Assembly: GCA_002724395.1 (NCBI GenBank)
Contig: PBOR01000058.1
Location: 1-53,396, forward strand
Length of the DNA stretch: 53,396 nucleotides
DNA from: Rhodospirillaceae bacterium
GTDB taxonomy: Bacteria; Pseudomonadota; Alphaproteobacteria; UBA8366
Direction: 5' to 3'
Shown here: positions 33,116 through 41,497 of the stretch, one piece after another
Layout of the letters: the number at the start of each line of letters is the position of its first letter
Position numbering within the stretch: position 1 is the first letter of the stretch
The notes under the pieces: model-generated
The model's database searches: none
Told to the model about the DNA's origin: nothing
Seen by the model: only the letters and a program-made list of their open reading frames with translations
Translations under genes and position numbers: made by a program

Positions 33116-34534
33116 ATGTCCACCCTGCCTAAAATATCCGGCGAGACCATGAAGCTGGCGACTTTCTTTTCCGCTTTGAAATATGAAGATTTACCAGAAT
33201 CGTCCCATCGTGCGGTCCGACACTTTGTTTTGGATACGGTCGCCTGCGCACTGCATGGGCGCCATACTGAATGGGCTAGAATAATAGAAAAATGGGCGCG
33301 CGAAAATGGTGCCGGCGTCAACCAGGCAACGGTCTGGGGTGATGACGCGCCGTCATTACGTGTCTCGGACGTTGCTTTAGTTAATGGAACAGCAGCCCAT
33401 GCTTTTGAACTCGACGATTACCACCCGGTCAAGCATCATCCGGGTGCAGTAGTCATACCGGCAGCGTTAGCGATGGGAGAAAAATTGGGATCTTCTGGGG
33501 AGGATCTTATTACCGCTATCGCTGCCGGCTATGAGCTGATGATCCGTGTCTCATATGCCATGGACCCAACACCAACAATGCTCCGGGGCTGGCATATAAC
33601 CGGTATTACAGGAGCGTTTGGATCTGTTGCTGCCGCTGCGAGCCTTTTAAAACTCGATGCAGAACAAACTGCTTGTGCTTATGGCATCGCAGGAACCCAA
33701 GCGAGTGGCCTGTTTGCATGGCTCTATGACGGTGCCATGACCAAACGCTTCCATGCAGGTGATGCCGCGAGAGCCGGTATTGTCGCCGCTGAACTCGCAG
33801 CGCTAGGTTATACCGGTTCGAAGGCTATTTTCGAGTTTGAAAACGGCGGCTTTCTAAAAGCCCACTCAGACAATGCAGTTCCGGCCAAGCTGATTGAAGA
33901 ATTAGGAGAAACCTGGATGCTCGAAGGTACCTCCTTTAAACCTTATGCTTGTTGCGGCAGCACTCATGCCTACGTAGATGCGGCGAAAAACCTCCGCAGT
34001 CGCTTCGGAAACTTAGTTGAAGAAAATTTGGGCCGAAAAGTTCGAATGGGGCTTCCTCATCTGCTTACCGTTCAATGTGGATTTGATTATGAGCCAGGAA
34101 CAGTTCTGAACGGGCAAATGTCTATGCGCTACTGCGTAACATCAGGGTTCCGTTATGACGGGGCACTACCCGACGAATTTACCGAAGAGAAGCTCGCCGA
34201 TCCGCTCAATGTCGCCTTTGCGCAAGCAATCGAGATAGAATACGACAAAAAGTTAGACAGTATTTATCCGGCCAACTTCTGCGGCTGGGTGGAGGTAGAA
34301 AAAGAACCTGGTAAAGGTGAATTTGATAGAGAGTTCCTGCTAAATGCATCAGGCTCCTGCCATAACCCAGAAAAAGAGAAAGCAATGGTAGCCAAGTATC
34401 GTGCCTTGTTAGAAGGTATCGTCCCGCCTGAGCAGCGTGCCACAGTAGAGGCAGCTATTATGGACATAGAATCCACCGATGCAAAATACCTTGTAAATTT
34501 AATGAGCTGTCATTTACGAGAAGCTGCAGAGTAA
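33116..34534 (+). CDS. MmgE/PrpD-family protein, copy 3
   Basis: 472 residues with the classical family core. The active-site block has AHAFELDDYHPVKHHPGAVVIPAAL, with the acidic pair Asp-Asp and nearby His as in PrpD. Further conserved blocks are RGWHITGITGAFGSVAAAA and TKRFHAGDAARAGIVAAEL with the expected Lys and His. The C domain includes SFKPYACCGSTHAYVDA, a typical SYKPYPCC-like family motif. ATG 33116 has AGGAG 9 nt upstream; the frame opens 12 codons earlier. It heads the cluster with the CoA-transferases, cupin, FAD dehydrogenase and PrpF gene. A dehydratase, decarboxylase or epimerase of a polycarboxylic acid is likely; which one is open. Confidence 0.85.
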   Translation: MSTLPKISGETMKLATFFSALKYEDLPESSHRAVRHFVLDTVACALHGRHTEWARIIEKWARENGAGVNQATVWGDDAPSLRVSDVALVNGTAAHAFELDDYHPVKHHPGAVVIPAALAMGEKLGSSGEDLITAIAAGYELMIRVSYAMDPTPTMLRGWHITGITGAFGSVAAAASLLKLDAEQTACAYGIAGTQASGLFAWLYDGAMTKRFHAGDAARAGIVAAELAALGYTGSKAIFEFENGGFLKAHSDNAVPAKLIEELGETWMLEGTSFKPYACCGSTHAYVDAAKNLRSRFGNLVEENLGRKVRMGLPHLLTVQCGFDYEPGTVLNGQMSMRYCVTSGFRYDGALPDEFTEEKLADPLNVAFAQAIEIEYDKKLDSIYPANFCGWVEVEKEPGKGEFDREFLLNASGSCHNPEKEKAMVAKYRALLEGIVPPEQRATVEAAIMDIESTDAKYLVNLMSCHLREAAE

Positions 34535-34539
34535 TTTCA

Positions 34540-34655
34540 CAATAATATGGAATTTTTTTTTAAATATATAATAATAATTCTTTAATTATTTATATAATAA
34601 TATTTATCTCAATTATTATTGAAATAATTACACAACTTTATTTATCGTGGTATTT
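34540..34655. promoter_or_regulatory. Very AT-rich stretch, probable promoter region
   Basis: Nearly all A/T over about 115 bp between the MmgE/PrpD gene and the small CxxC peptide gene, with short inverted repeats such as AATTATT/AATAATT near 34610-34630. It may act as UP element or curved DNA upstream of a promoter for the CoA-transferase operon, and the T8 run near 34553 could end the upstream transcript. No clear boxes. Confidence 0.3.
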
Positions 34656-34666
34656 GTATACGGCAG

Positions 34667-34843
34667 ATGGAAAATCTCACACAATTAGCCAAAATCCTTC
34701 TAAACATTGGCCTGTGGTTACTCGCCGCTATCGTCGCGGTCACGCTCTACCTTTTCTTGGGTCCCACGAGCTCTGAAAACACAGAGCATGGCAAACAGGG
34801 GTGTTTCGCCTGCGAAACTTTGGATGAAAAAAATAATGCCTGA
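34667..34843 (+). CDS. Small membrane protein with CxxC motif, 58 residues
   Basis: A short gene that ends inside the start of the next gene. The product has a short polar N-terminus (MENLTQLAK), one membrane segment of about 21 residues (ILLNIGLWLLAAIVAVTLYLF) and a soluble C-terminus with Cys-Phe-Ala-Cys and an acidic, Asn-rich tail (DEKNNA). The stop TGA (34841-34843) overlaps the CoA-transferase ATG at 34836 by 8 bp, which is typical of translational coupling. I do not know the family. The CxxC could bind a metal or be a redox pair. The ribosome site is weak, and ATG 34667 is the only good start. Confidence 0.6.
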   Translation: MENLTQLAKILLNIGLWLLAAIVAVTLYLFLGPTSSENTEHGKQGCFACETLDEKNNA

Positions 34844-36041
34844 AACCACAAAAGCAGTAAATCCCTCCGACCTGCCGCTTGCCGGTTTAAGAGTTATAGA
34901 ATTTTGCCATGTGGTAATGGGCCCCAGCTGCGGGCTAGTGCTCTCCGAATTAGGTGCCGACGTTATTAAAGTGGAGCCTGCGCCTGCCGGCGACCGTACC
35001 CGAAAATTACGTGGCCATATTGCCGGCTCGTTCGTTTATTTTAACCGCTCCAAACGCTCTATCGGGCTCGATCTTAAATCTAAAGCTGGGAGGGAAATTG
35101 CGCACAAACTATTGAAAACTGCTGACGTCCTGATTGAAAATTTTGGTCCGGGTACTGCCGATAAATTGGGTGTCGGATGGGCCGAAGTTTCCAAGCTTAA
35201 TCCGCGTCTAATCTATTGCGCACTCAAAGGCTATTTACCCGGACCTTATGAAAAGTGGGCAGCATTGGATGAATTGGTACAGTTCTCTACGGGGCTAGCT
35301 TATATGACTGGTCCGCCGGGCCAACCTTTGCGAGCGGGCTCCTCGGTAATTGATATTATGGGCGGCACCTTTGGTGCTGTTGGCATCTTAGCCGCGCTCC
35401 ATAAACGTAATGTGACTGGTAAAGGCGAACTGATAACAAGCGCACTCTACGAGAGCTCAGCCTATCTAGTAGGTCAGCATATGGCTGGAGAAGTGCAGAT
35501 GGGCGTCGCGTCTCAACCCATGCCAGTGCGCCCTCGATCATGGGGCATTTATGACGTTTTTAAAAGCAAAGACGATAAGGAAATTTTTATCGGTGTCACA
35601 TCCGACAAACAATGGGACTCCTTCTGCGATTTATATGGTCGAGAGGACCTGCATTCGATGGAAAAATTCGACACCAACGAAAAGCGTCGCGAAAATCACG
35701 ATGAGCTTTATGACATACTTCAACAAGAATTCATCCAATATGACTACGAACCCTTGCAGAAAATGCTTGTGGATCACGCCATTCCTGCCTCACCTGTCGC
35801 CGTTCCAGGCGACCTCTTCGAGGATCCACAAATGAATGCGGACGACCGCATGTCGTCGACCGAATTTGTGGATGGTCGCGTTGCCAAACTCCCCCGACTG
35901 CCGATTACAGTCGGCGACGGTAAAGCGCGCATGGCAGGCCAAGTACCTGAATTTGCAGAAGATACAGATTCTATATTAAGTGAACTCGGCATATCAGAGA
36001 ACGATATTGCTTCACTTCGGAACAAAGGCCACATCATGTGA
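34836..36041 (+). CDS. Family III CoA-transferase (CaiB/BaiF/FRC type)
   Basis: Transfers CoA between carboxylic acids through an aspartyl thioester. The 401-residue protein has the canonical order: LAGLRVIEFCHVVMGPSCG (15-33), GADVIKVEPAPAGD (40-53), YFNRSKRSIGLDLK (68-81) and catalytic Asp173 in SVIDIMGG, equivalent to Asp169 of formyl-CoA transferase. The C half has a GIYDVFKSKDDKEIFIGV block and tail RLPITV. Start ATG 34836 overlaps the small CxxC peptide gene; ATG 34824 in the same frame is an alternative. A second, rearranged CoA-transferase gene follows after 131 bp. Likely substrates are succinate-like or itaconate-like acids, by context only. Confidence 0.88.
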   Translation: MPETTKAVNPSDLPLAGLRVIEFCHVVMGPSCGLVLSELGADVIKVEPAPAGDRTRKLRGHIAGSFVYFNRSKRSIGLDLKSKAGREIAHKLLKTADVLIENFGPGTADKLGVGWAEVSKLNPRLIYCALKGYLPGPYEKWAALDELVQFSTGLAYMTGPPGQPLRAGSSVIDIMGGTFGAVGILAALHKRNVTGKGELITSALYESSAYLVGQHMAGEVQMGVASQPMPVRPRSWGIYDVFKSKDDKEIFIGVTSDKQWDSFCDLYGREDLHSMEKFDTNEKRRENHDELYDILQQEFIQYDYEPLQKMLVDHAIPASPVAVPGDLFEDPQMNADDRMSSTEFVDGRVAKLPRLPITVGDGKARMAGQVPEFAEDTDSILSELGISENDIASLRNKGHIM

Positions 36042-36172
36042 ATACTAGGAAGAATTAACCACCATTTTATCAGATTTAAACTGCGTAAAACTTTAAAAAT
36101 GAGTCATACAGTCCAAGCGGGATAAACAGCGTAACCTATCCGAGCTCGAATCATCCAAATGGGAGGAACCTA

Positions 36173-37585
36173 ATGACCAATGCATTTGATGAAGTAATGG
36201 GAATTCGCGGCCTGCCTGCGCCGGAGAATGGCGAAGTGACGATTACCGGGAACGATCCAGTCTTTTCCGCACGGTTTAAGATCGGAGAAACAACTGCAAA
36301 TATATTAGCCGGCGTAGGTGTGGCGATTACTGACATTCACGAACTTAAAACGGGACGCCGCCAGAAAGTCACTATTAAGGTACGCAATGCCGCAGCGACT
36401 TGCCGAAGCTCAAGATATTTGCAGCAAGAATCCTCCGCTGGGGGTTTCGAAGCAGTACCAGAAACGCCCTCAATGACACACATGCGCTCTATCACCCAAC
36501 CTTGGCAGTGCAAGGATGGCCGTTGGTTTTTGCCACATTTTAACCTCACCCATTTACATGACCGGGTGATAGGCGTGTTAGGCTGTGAGTCCAACCATAA
36601 GGCGGTCGAAAAAGCGATTGCAAAATGGGATTCCCACGATCTAGAAGAAGCTATCGCAGAAGCTCGGGCGTGTGGTTCTATCTGTCGCACTAATCAAGAG
36701 TGGCTAGAGCATGAACATGGCAAGGTCCTATCCGGCAAACCGCTAATCGAAATCACCAAAATTGGTGACACCGATCCGATCCCCTTCCCAGAAGGTAAGC
36801 GAACATTAGAGGGTATTAAAGTCCTTGACCTGACACGCATCCTAGCGGGACCCATCGCGGCGCGCACGCTAGCAGAGAATGGTGCTGACGTATTAATGGT
36901 AACTGCTAAACATCTACCTCAGGTACCTGAACACGTGAAAGATACCAGCCACGGCAAGCGGAGCTGCTTCCTGAACTTTAACAATTCCGAAGACGTGGCT
37001 ACTGTGAAAAAGCTAGCTCGCAGTGCAGACGTATTCAGTCAGGGTTATAGGCCAGGAATTATGGATATGCATGGCCTCAGCCCAGAACAATTGGCTAAAG
37101 AACGGCCCGGTATTATATATTTATCCATCAGTTGTTATGGCCATGGCGGCTCTTTTTCTGACCGCGGTGGCTGGGAACAAGTTGCCCAATCCGCGACTGG
37201 TATTTGCATTGATAACGGCAAAGGAATTGGTGATGGACGTCCAAAACTACTGCCGGCCGCTGCCTGCGATTATACAACGGGCTATAACGGGGCTTATGGT
37301 GTGTTATTGGCCCTTGCTCGCCGCGCTCGTGAAGGTGGCTCATACCATGTGCGGGTCTCGCTCTGCCGGTCCGGTATGTATATGTATAAGCAGGGTCAAC
37401 TAGAGTACTCGAATGCAAATATGGATCTTTCCAATGAAGAATTAGACGCCATTATGCGGAAAACCGAAGGAGATCAGGGGACACTCAAACATTTGGACCC
37501 TGTTTTAGAAATGTCCGAGACCAAGCCCTTTTGGGACAAACCTTCCCCTGTGTTAGGATCAAGCAAACCTGAATGGTTAAGTTAA
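36173..37585 (+). CDS. CoA-transferase-like protein with permuted halves
   Basis: 470 residues. Canonical N-terminal family III motifs appear only in the middle: LEGIKVLDLTRILAGP (212-227), GADVLMVTAK, KRSCFLNFN and catalytic-type Asp366 in ACDYTTGY. Residues 30-200 instead resemble the second half of the family: GETTANILAGVGVAITDIHELKTG with GRRQKVTIKV (61-70), then a KDGRWF block and EEAIAEAR to IEITKIGD. The C-terminal tail, DPVLEMSETKPFWDKPSPVLG, matches the usual family end. So the order is middle/C-half, N-half, end, like a circular permutation or partial tandem duplication. It may partner the canonical enzyme encoded just upstream. ATG 36173 has GGGAGG 8 nt before it. Confidence 0.75.
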   Translation: MTNAFDEVMGIRGLPAPENGEVTITGNDPVFSARFKIGETTANILAGVGVAITDIHELKTGRRQKVTIKVRNAAATCRSSRYLQQESSAGGFEAVPETPSMTHMRSITQPWQCKDGRWFLPHFNLTHLHDRVIGVLGCESNHKAVEKAIAKWDSHDLEEAIAEARACGSICRTNQEWLEHEHGKVLSGKPLIEITKIGDTDPIPFPEGKRTLEGIKVLDLTRILAGPIAARTLAENGADVLMVTAKHLPQVPEHVKDTSHGKRSCFLNFNNSEDVATVKKLARSADVFSQGYRPGIMDMHGLSPEQLAKERPGIIYLSISCYGHGGSFSDRGGWEQVAQSATGICIDNGKGIGDGRPKLLPAAACDYTTGYNGAYGVLLALARRAREGGSYHVRVSLCRSGMYMYKQGQLEYSNANMDLSNEELDAIMRKTEGDQGTLKHLDPVLEMSETKPFWDKPSPVLGSSKPEWLS

Positions 37586-37597
37586 ACGGAGACCAGA

Positions 37598-38497
37598 ATG
37601 AAAATTGTTCACGGAGATGAAGTAGAATCAGGTGGAGGTACTTCCTATCGTGGAGGTACATCCAGCCATAAAATTCTGCTCGAAGGCGAACAAGGTTCAA
37701 TAGATAATTTTTCGTTAGTGATGCCATCAAGTCCTGGACGTTTTTCCCCCCGTCACCGGCATAATTTTGAGCAAGTTCGTTTCCAACTTGAAGGAACGGC
37801 AAATTATGGGGCTACCGGCATCATGAAACCGGGTATGATCGGCTTTTTCCCCGAAGGTGTTCATTATGGCCCGCAAACTCAGAAAGAAGGTACGCGATTG
37901 TGTTCGTTAGTTCTCCAAAATGGCGGCTCCAGCGGCTGTGGCTATGTGAGCAGAGGAGAGTCAAAACAGGCAACTGAACAGTTGATGGAAATGGGAGAAT
38001 TCATTGATGGCGTCTTCAAACTACCAAAAGGTGCAGCTACCATCCCTGGCGGTACTCCCGGCAAACGTAATCTAGATGGAGCTCAGGCCATCTGGGAATT
38101 AGTTAACCGTAAGCCGCTTAAGTTTCCCGAGCCTCGTTACGAACAACCAATTTTATTTGATCCGAATAACTACACCTGGATTCCTATAGAAGATCAAGCG
38201 GGCGCTTACGAACGTCGCATGGGTACCTTTACCGAAGCGGGGAGCGCGATCAATTTCTATAAGATCAATGCAGCTGCTTCGCTAATCATTACCGGTGGGC
38301 GCGATATTTTCTTCACCTATTCCGGTTCCGGTTCAGTGGATGGTGAGAAGTTACGGTACAGTACGACCATTTATCTCGATCCAGGCGAAAGCGTTACGAT
38401 TAGAGCTGATGAGGATATCACCCTTCTCAATTTGCATTTGCCGGATTTGAGCTACTTGGCGAATTTAGATGAAACTGCTACTCAAGCCGCCGAGTAA
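37598..38497 (+). CDS. Cupin-domain protein
   Basis: 299 residues, probably a bicupin. The first cupin holds PRHRHNFEQVRFQLEGTANYG with His-x-His and a Glu, the typical metal ligands, and PGMIGFFPEGVHYGP as second cupin motif. The second domain (from about 190) contains GGRDIFFTYSGSGSVDGE and LDPGESVTIRADEDITLLNLHLPD, without clear ligands. Such proteins are isomerases, dioxygenases or binding proteins. It begins 12 bp after the permuted CoA-transferase stop, so the two are in one transcript. Function not known. Confidence 0.78.
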   Translation: MKIVHGDEVESGGGTSYRGGTSSHKILLEGEQGSIDNFSLVMPSSPGRFSPRHRHNFEQVRFQLEGTANYGATGIMKPGMIGFFPEGVHYGPQTQKEGTRLCSLVLQNGGSSGCGYVSRGESKQATEQLMEMGEFIDGVFKLPKGAATIPGGTPGKRNLDGAQAIWELVNRKPLKFPEPRYEQPILFDPNNYTWIPIEDQAGAYERRMGTFTEAGSAINFYKINAAASLIITGGRDIFFTYSGSGSVDGEKLRYSTTIYLDPGESVTIRADEDITLLNLHLPDLSYLANLDETATQAAE

Positions 38498-38769
38498 CGG
38501 GACATTATCTGGCATTATTTTTTTAGCCACCATCGCGTACCAGATCGGTAAAATCGAGTATAAGTTCCTAATATTGGCGCGGGACTATGCCGCTTGATGT
38601 GATTTTTCATTTCCGATTCAAATAGGGTATTACACACTAAATCAATCACCTCCTCTTTGTAATTCAGTAGAGGGGTAAAGTGTGCCCGGTTGAAAATTCC
38701 CTCGTTTTCCCGTAATAGCTAGTTCAACAATTTTCAAACAATTAACAAGGCATTAAGGGAGAATTAGCA

Positions 38770-40254
38770 ATGCCCGATTATGACGTAATCGTAGTAGGTG
38801 CTGGCAATGCAGCGTTTGCAGCGGCCCTTTCCGCGAAAGAGAACGGCGCAGAAAAAGTCGTGGTGCTTGAAAAGGCTCATAAGGGGATGCGCGGAGGAAA
38901 TACTCACTGGAGTGGCGCAATTTTTCGCATGGCATTTGATAAGGCTGAAGATTTAAAGCCTTTTCTCCCAGGCGTCGAAGAAAAATATTTAAACTTTTAT
39001 GACGGCATTGAACCCTACACAAAAGAACGTTTCTGGTCTGACCTTAATCGAGTGACACAAAACCGCACCGATAAGGAACTGGCGGAAGTCTTAATCGACA
39101 ATTCTTACGATACGGTTAAATGGGCGACTGAAATTGCTGAAATTCCCTGTGAACCGGCAACATCTGTCTGTGGAATCAAAGTCAACGGTCAGTGGACCTT
39201 CCCCGGTGGCGTGGTTGTGCGCGCAGTTCATGAAGGGGTGGGCCTTTCAAGTTGCTGGTTTGCGGCCGCTGAAAAGGCCGGCATCGAAATCCGCTATGGC
39301 TCAGGCGCAACCGAATTAGTGCAAGATAACAATGGCCGGGTCACCGGAGTTGTAACCAAAGAAGACAACGACTCAAAAACTATAACGGCGAACGCGATTA
39401 TCCTAGCATGTGGGGGTTTTGAAGCTAATGCTCAGTGGCGCGCGCAATATCTCGGCGCCCCCTGGGACCACGCCAAGGTTCGGGGCTCGTCTTACAATCA
39501 AGGGGACGGCTTGCGTATGGCACTAGCAATCGGTGCACTGCCATGGGGACAATGGAGCGGCCGTCACTCAACTCCAATTGATGCGGACTGGAGTGACTTT
39601 GCAGACCGTAAACTCACCGATAAATCTAATAGGCTCTCTTATCCTTTCAGCATTATGATCAACCGAAAGGGACTTAGGTTCCTCGACGAAGGCGAAGATA
39701 CTAATATGTACACCTACGCTAAATTTGGTGCGCAAATCCTGAATGAACCAGGCAGTAAGGCCTATCAAATCTTTGATCAGAAAACGATTCAACATTTAGA
39801 GCCGCGCTATTCCACAGCTAGCCCATTGATTGCAGATACTTTCGAAGAGTTAGTAGAGATGATGGATATAGATGACAAACCAACGGCGTTAAAAACCATC
39901 AATGAATATAATAAATGCGCTCAGTCCGACGATCATTTTGATCCAACCCAAAAAGATGGCGTTTCGACCGAGGGCCTTGCACTTCCTAAAACGAACTGGG
40001 CTATCAAAATTGACAATCCGCCCTATCATGCCTATCCAGCAACCGGCGGTATTACCTTTACGTTTGGTGGCCTAAAGGTCAATCCCGAAGCTCAGGTAAT
40101 AGGCACTGATTGGCGTCCTATTCCAGGCCTCTATACCGCAGGCGAAATGGTTGGTGGACTGTTCCATTACAACTACCCTGGCGGCTCGGGCTTGGTGTCG
40201 GGCCAAGTATTTGGTCGCATAGCTGGCCGTAACGCAGCCAAAGAAACGGCCTAG
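38770..40254 (+). CDS. FAD-dependent dehydrogenase, TcuA / fumarate-reductase flavoprotein type, copy 2
   Basis: 494 residues, homologous to the gene at 30140. FAD-binding start YDVIVVGAGNAAFAAALSAKENGA and the C-terminal block GLYTAGEMVGGLFHYNYPGGSGLVSGQVFGRIAG are intact, as are RSSYNQGDGLRMALAIGA-like and FTFGGLKVNPEAQV blocks of the family. Start ATG 38770 has AAGGGAG 9 nt upstream. The following PrpF-type isomerase gene starts 16 bp after its stop. TcuA oxidises tricarballylate to cis-aconitate; PrpF-type enzymes isomerise aconitates or oxalomesaconate, so the pair suggests a tricarboxylate route. Confidence 0.86.
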   Translation: MPDYDVIVVGAGNAAFAAALSAKENGAEKVVVLEKAHKGMRGGNTHWSGAIFRMAFDKAEDLKPFLPGVEEKYLNFYDGIEPYTKERFWSDLNRVTQNRTDKELAEVLIDNSYDTVKWATEIAEIPCEPATSVCGIKVNGQWTFPGGVVVRAVHEGVGLSSCWFAAAEKAGIEIRYGSGATELVQDNNGRVTGVVTKEDNDSKTITANAIILACGGFEANAQWRAQYLGAPWDHAKVRGSSYNQGDGLRMALAIGALPWGQWSGRHSTPIDADWSDFADRKLTDKSNRLSYPFSIMINRKGLRFLDEGEDTNMYTYAKFGAQILNEPGSKAYQIFDQKTIQHLEPRYSTASPLIADTFEELVEMMDIDDKPTALKTINEYNKCAQSDDHFDPTQKDGVSTEGLALPKTNWAIKIDNPPYHAYPATGGITFTFGGLKVNPEAQVIGTDWRPIPGLYTAGEMVGGLFHYNYPGGSGLVSGQVFGRIAGRNAAKETA

Positions 40255-40270
40255 GAAAAAGGAGACCCCC

Positions 40271-41473
40271 ATGCGGCAACGAAAGATCCCAGCAGCCTTT
40301 ATTCGAGGTGGCACGTCGAACGCCATTGTCTTCAAACAAGAGGACTTGCCTAAAGATAAAGCCCTTTGGGACGAAATTTTTCTTGCCGCTATGGGCACTC
40401 CGGATCCGAACGGACGTCAATTAAACGGTATGGGCGGAGGCATCTCTTCATTATCAAAGGTCTGTATTGTTGGTATCTCAGACAACCCCGAAGCGGATAT
40501 TGACTATACCTTCGCGCAAATTGGCGTAAAGGAAGCTAATGTGGGCTATGCCGCTAATTGCGGAAACATGTCAGCTGCGATGGGTCCCTTTGCAGTTGAT
40601 GAGGGCATTGTTGAGCCTCAAATGATAAACGGCCAAGGCATGGTTCGGGTGTTGAATACCAATACTAACAAAATCCTACACTCTTTCTTTGATGTTGATG
40701 AGGGCATGTCAGCAGTTGACGGCGATTATGAACTTAAGGGTGTTGCAGGAACGGGTGCCCCAGTACGTATGGCCTTTCAAAATCCAGGCGGTGCCAGCAC
40801 AGGCAAACTCCTGCCGACGGGCAATGTGCGCGATGTACTGGATATTCCAGGTATGGGTCAAATTGAGGTCTCGATGGTAGATGCTGCAAACACCGTCATT
40901 TTTGTGAAGGCAGAGACATTAGGAATGAAAGGCACTGAACTGCCCGACGAAATTGATGGCAATATCGAGTTGATGCAAAAGCTAGAACTCATTCGCTCAC
41001 ATGCAGGGGTCGTGATGGGCTTTGGTAAATCGCCGGAAGATGTCTCCAGGAATTCTCCAGTAACCCCGTTCATTGGCTTTGTCAGCCCAGCGCAAGATGT
41101 CACATTGATGTCCGGTGACACATTAACGGCTTCTCAAGGCAGCCTCACTGCCCGCATTCTCTCCTCGGGCAACTGCCATCGTGCATTACCGCTTACCTGC
41201 ACTATGTGTACGTCAACAGCATCACGTATATCCGGCACGATACCTAATGAGGTGGCTACACCTGCCAAGAGCCCAGAAGAAGACATCATTGTAATGCATG
41301 GTTCTGGCTCAATAGACGTCAACGTAACTGTCTATGAGAAGGACGGCAAATGGCATGTAGATCAAACATCTGCCTATCGCACTCAACGACGCTTGTTTGA
41401 CGGCCAAGTCTATATTCCCAGTTCAAAAATTCCAAACTACCTGGCAAGTGGATTCGCCCAAGTGGCGGAGTAG
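40271..41473 (+). CDS. PrpF-family isomerase (aconitate / 4-oxalomesaconate / methylaconitate type)
   Basis: A 400-residue protein of the PrpF family, related to diaminopimelate epimerase fold. Conserved blocks: AAFIRGGTSNAIVF (8-21), GMGGGISSLSKVCIVG (53-68) and the catalytic Cys97 in AANCGNMSAAMGPFAV. ASRISGTIPNEVA and a late HGSGSIDVNV block are typical. Members act on 2-methylaconitate, aconitate (cis-trans) or 4-oxalomesaconate (LigU, GalD). With the TcuA-like gene 16 bp upstream, an aconitate-type role is favoured over aromatic meta-cleavage, but this is inference. Confidence 0.85.
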   Translation: MRQRKIPAAFIRGGTSNAIVFKQEDLPKDKALWDEIFLAAMGTPDPNGRQLNGMGGGISSLSKVCIVGISDNPEADIDYTFAQIGVKEANVGYAANCGNMSAAMGPFAVDEGIVEPQMINGQGMVRVLNTNTNKILHSFFDVDEGMSAVDGDYELKGVAGTGAPVRMAFQNPGGASTGKLLPTGNVRDVLDIPGMGQIEVSMVDAANTVIFVKAETLGMKGTELPDEIDGNIELMQKLELIRSHAGVVMGFGKSPEDVSRNSPVTPFIGFVSPAQDVTLMSGDTLTASQGSLTARILSSGNCHRALPLTCTMCTSTASRISGTIPNEVATPAKSPEEDIIVMHGSGSIDVNVTVYEKDGKWHVDQTSAYRTQRRLFDGQVYIPSSKIPNYLASGFAQVAE

Positions 41474-41497
41474 GCGTGTCACGCTTATGAAGAACTA

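Noticed and set aside
38498-38769. Terminator or regulatory hairpin between the cupin and TcuA-like genes
   Set aside because: A T7 run follows no convincing stem, and CCTCT/AGAGG near 38650 is short with a 12-nt loop. Kept out of the features.
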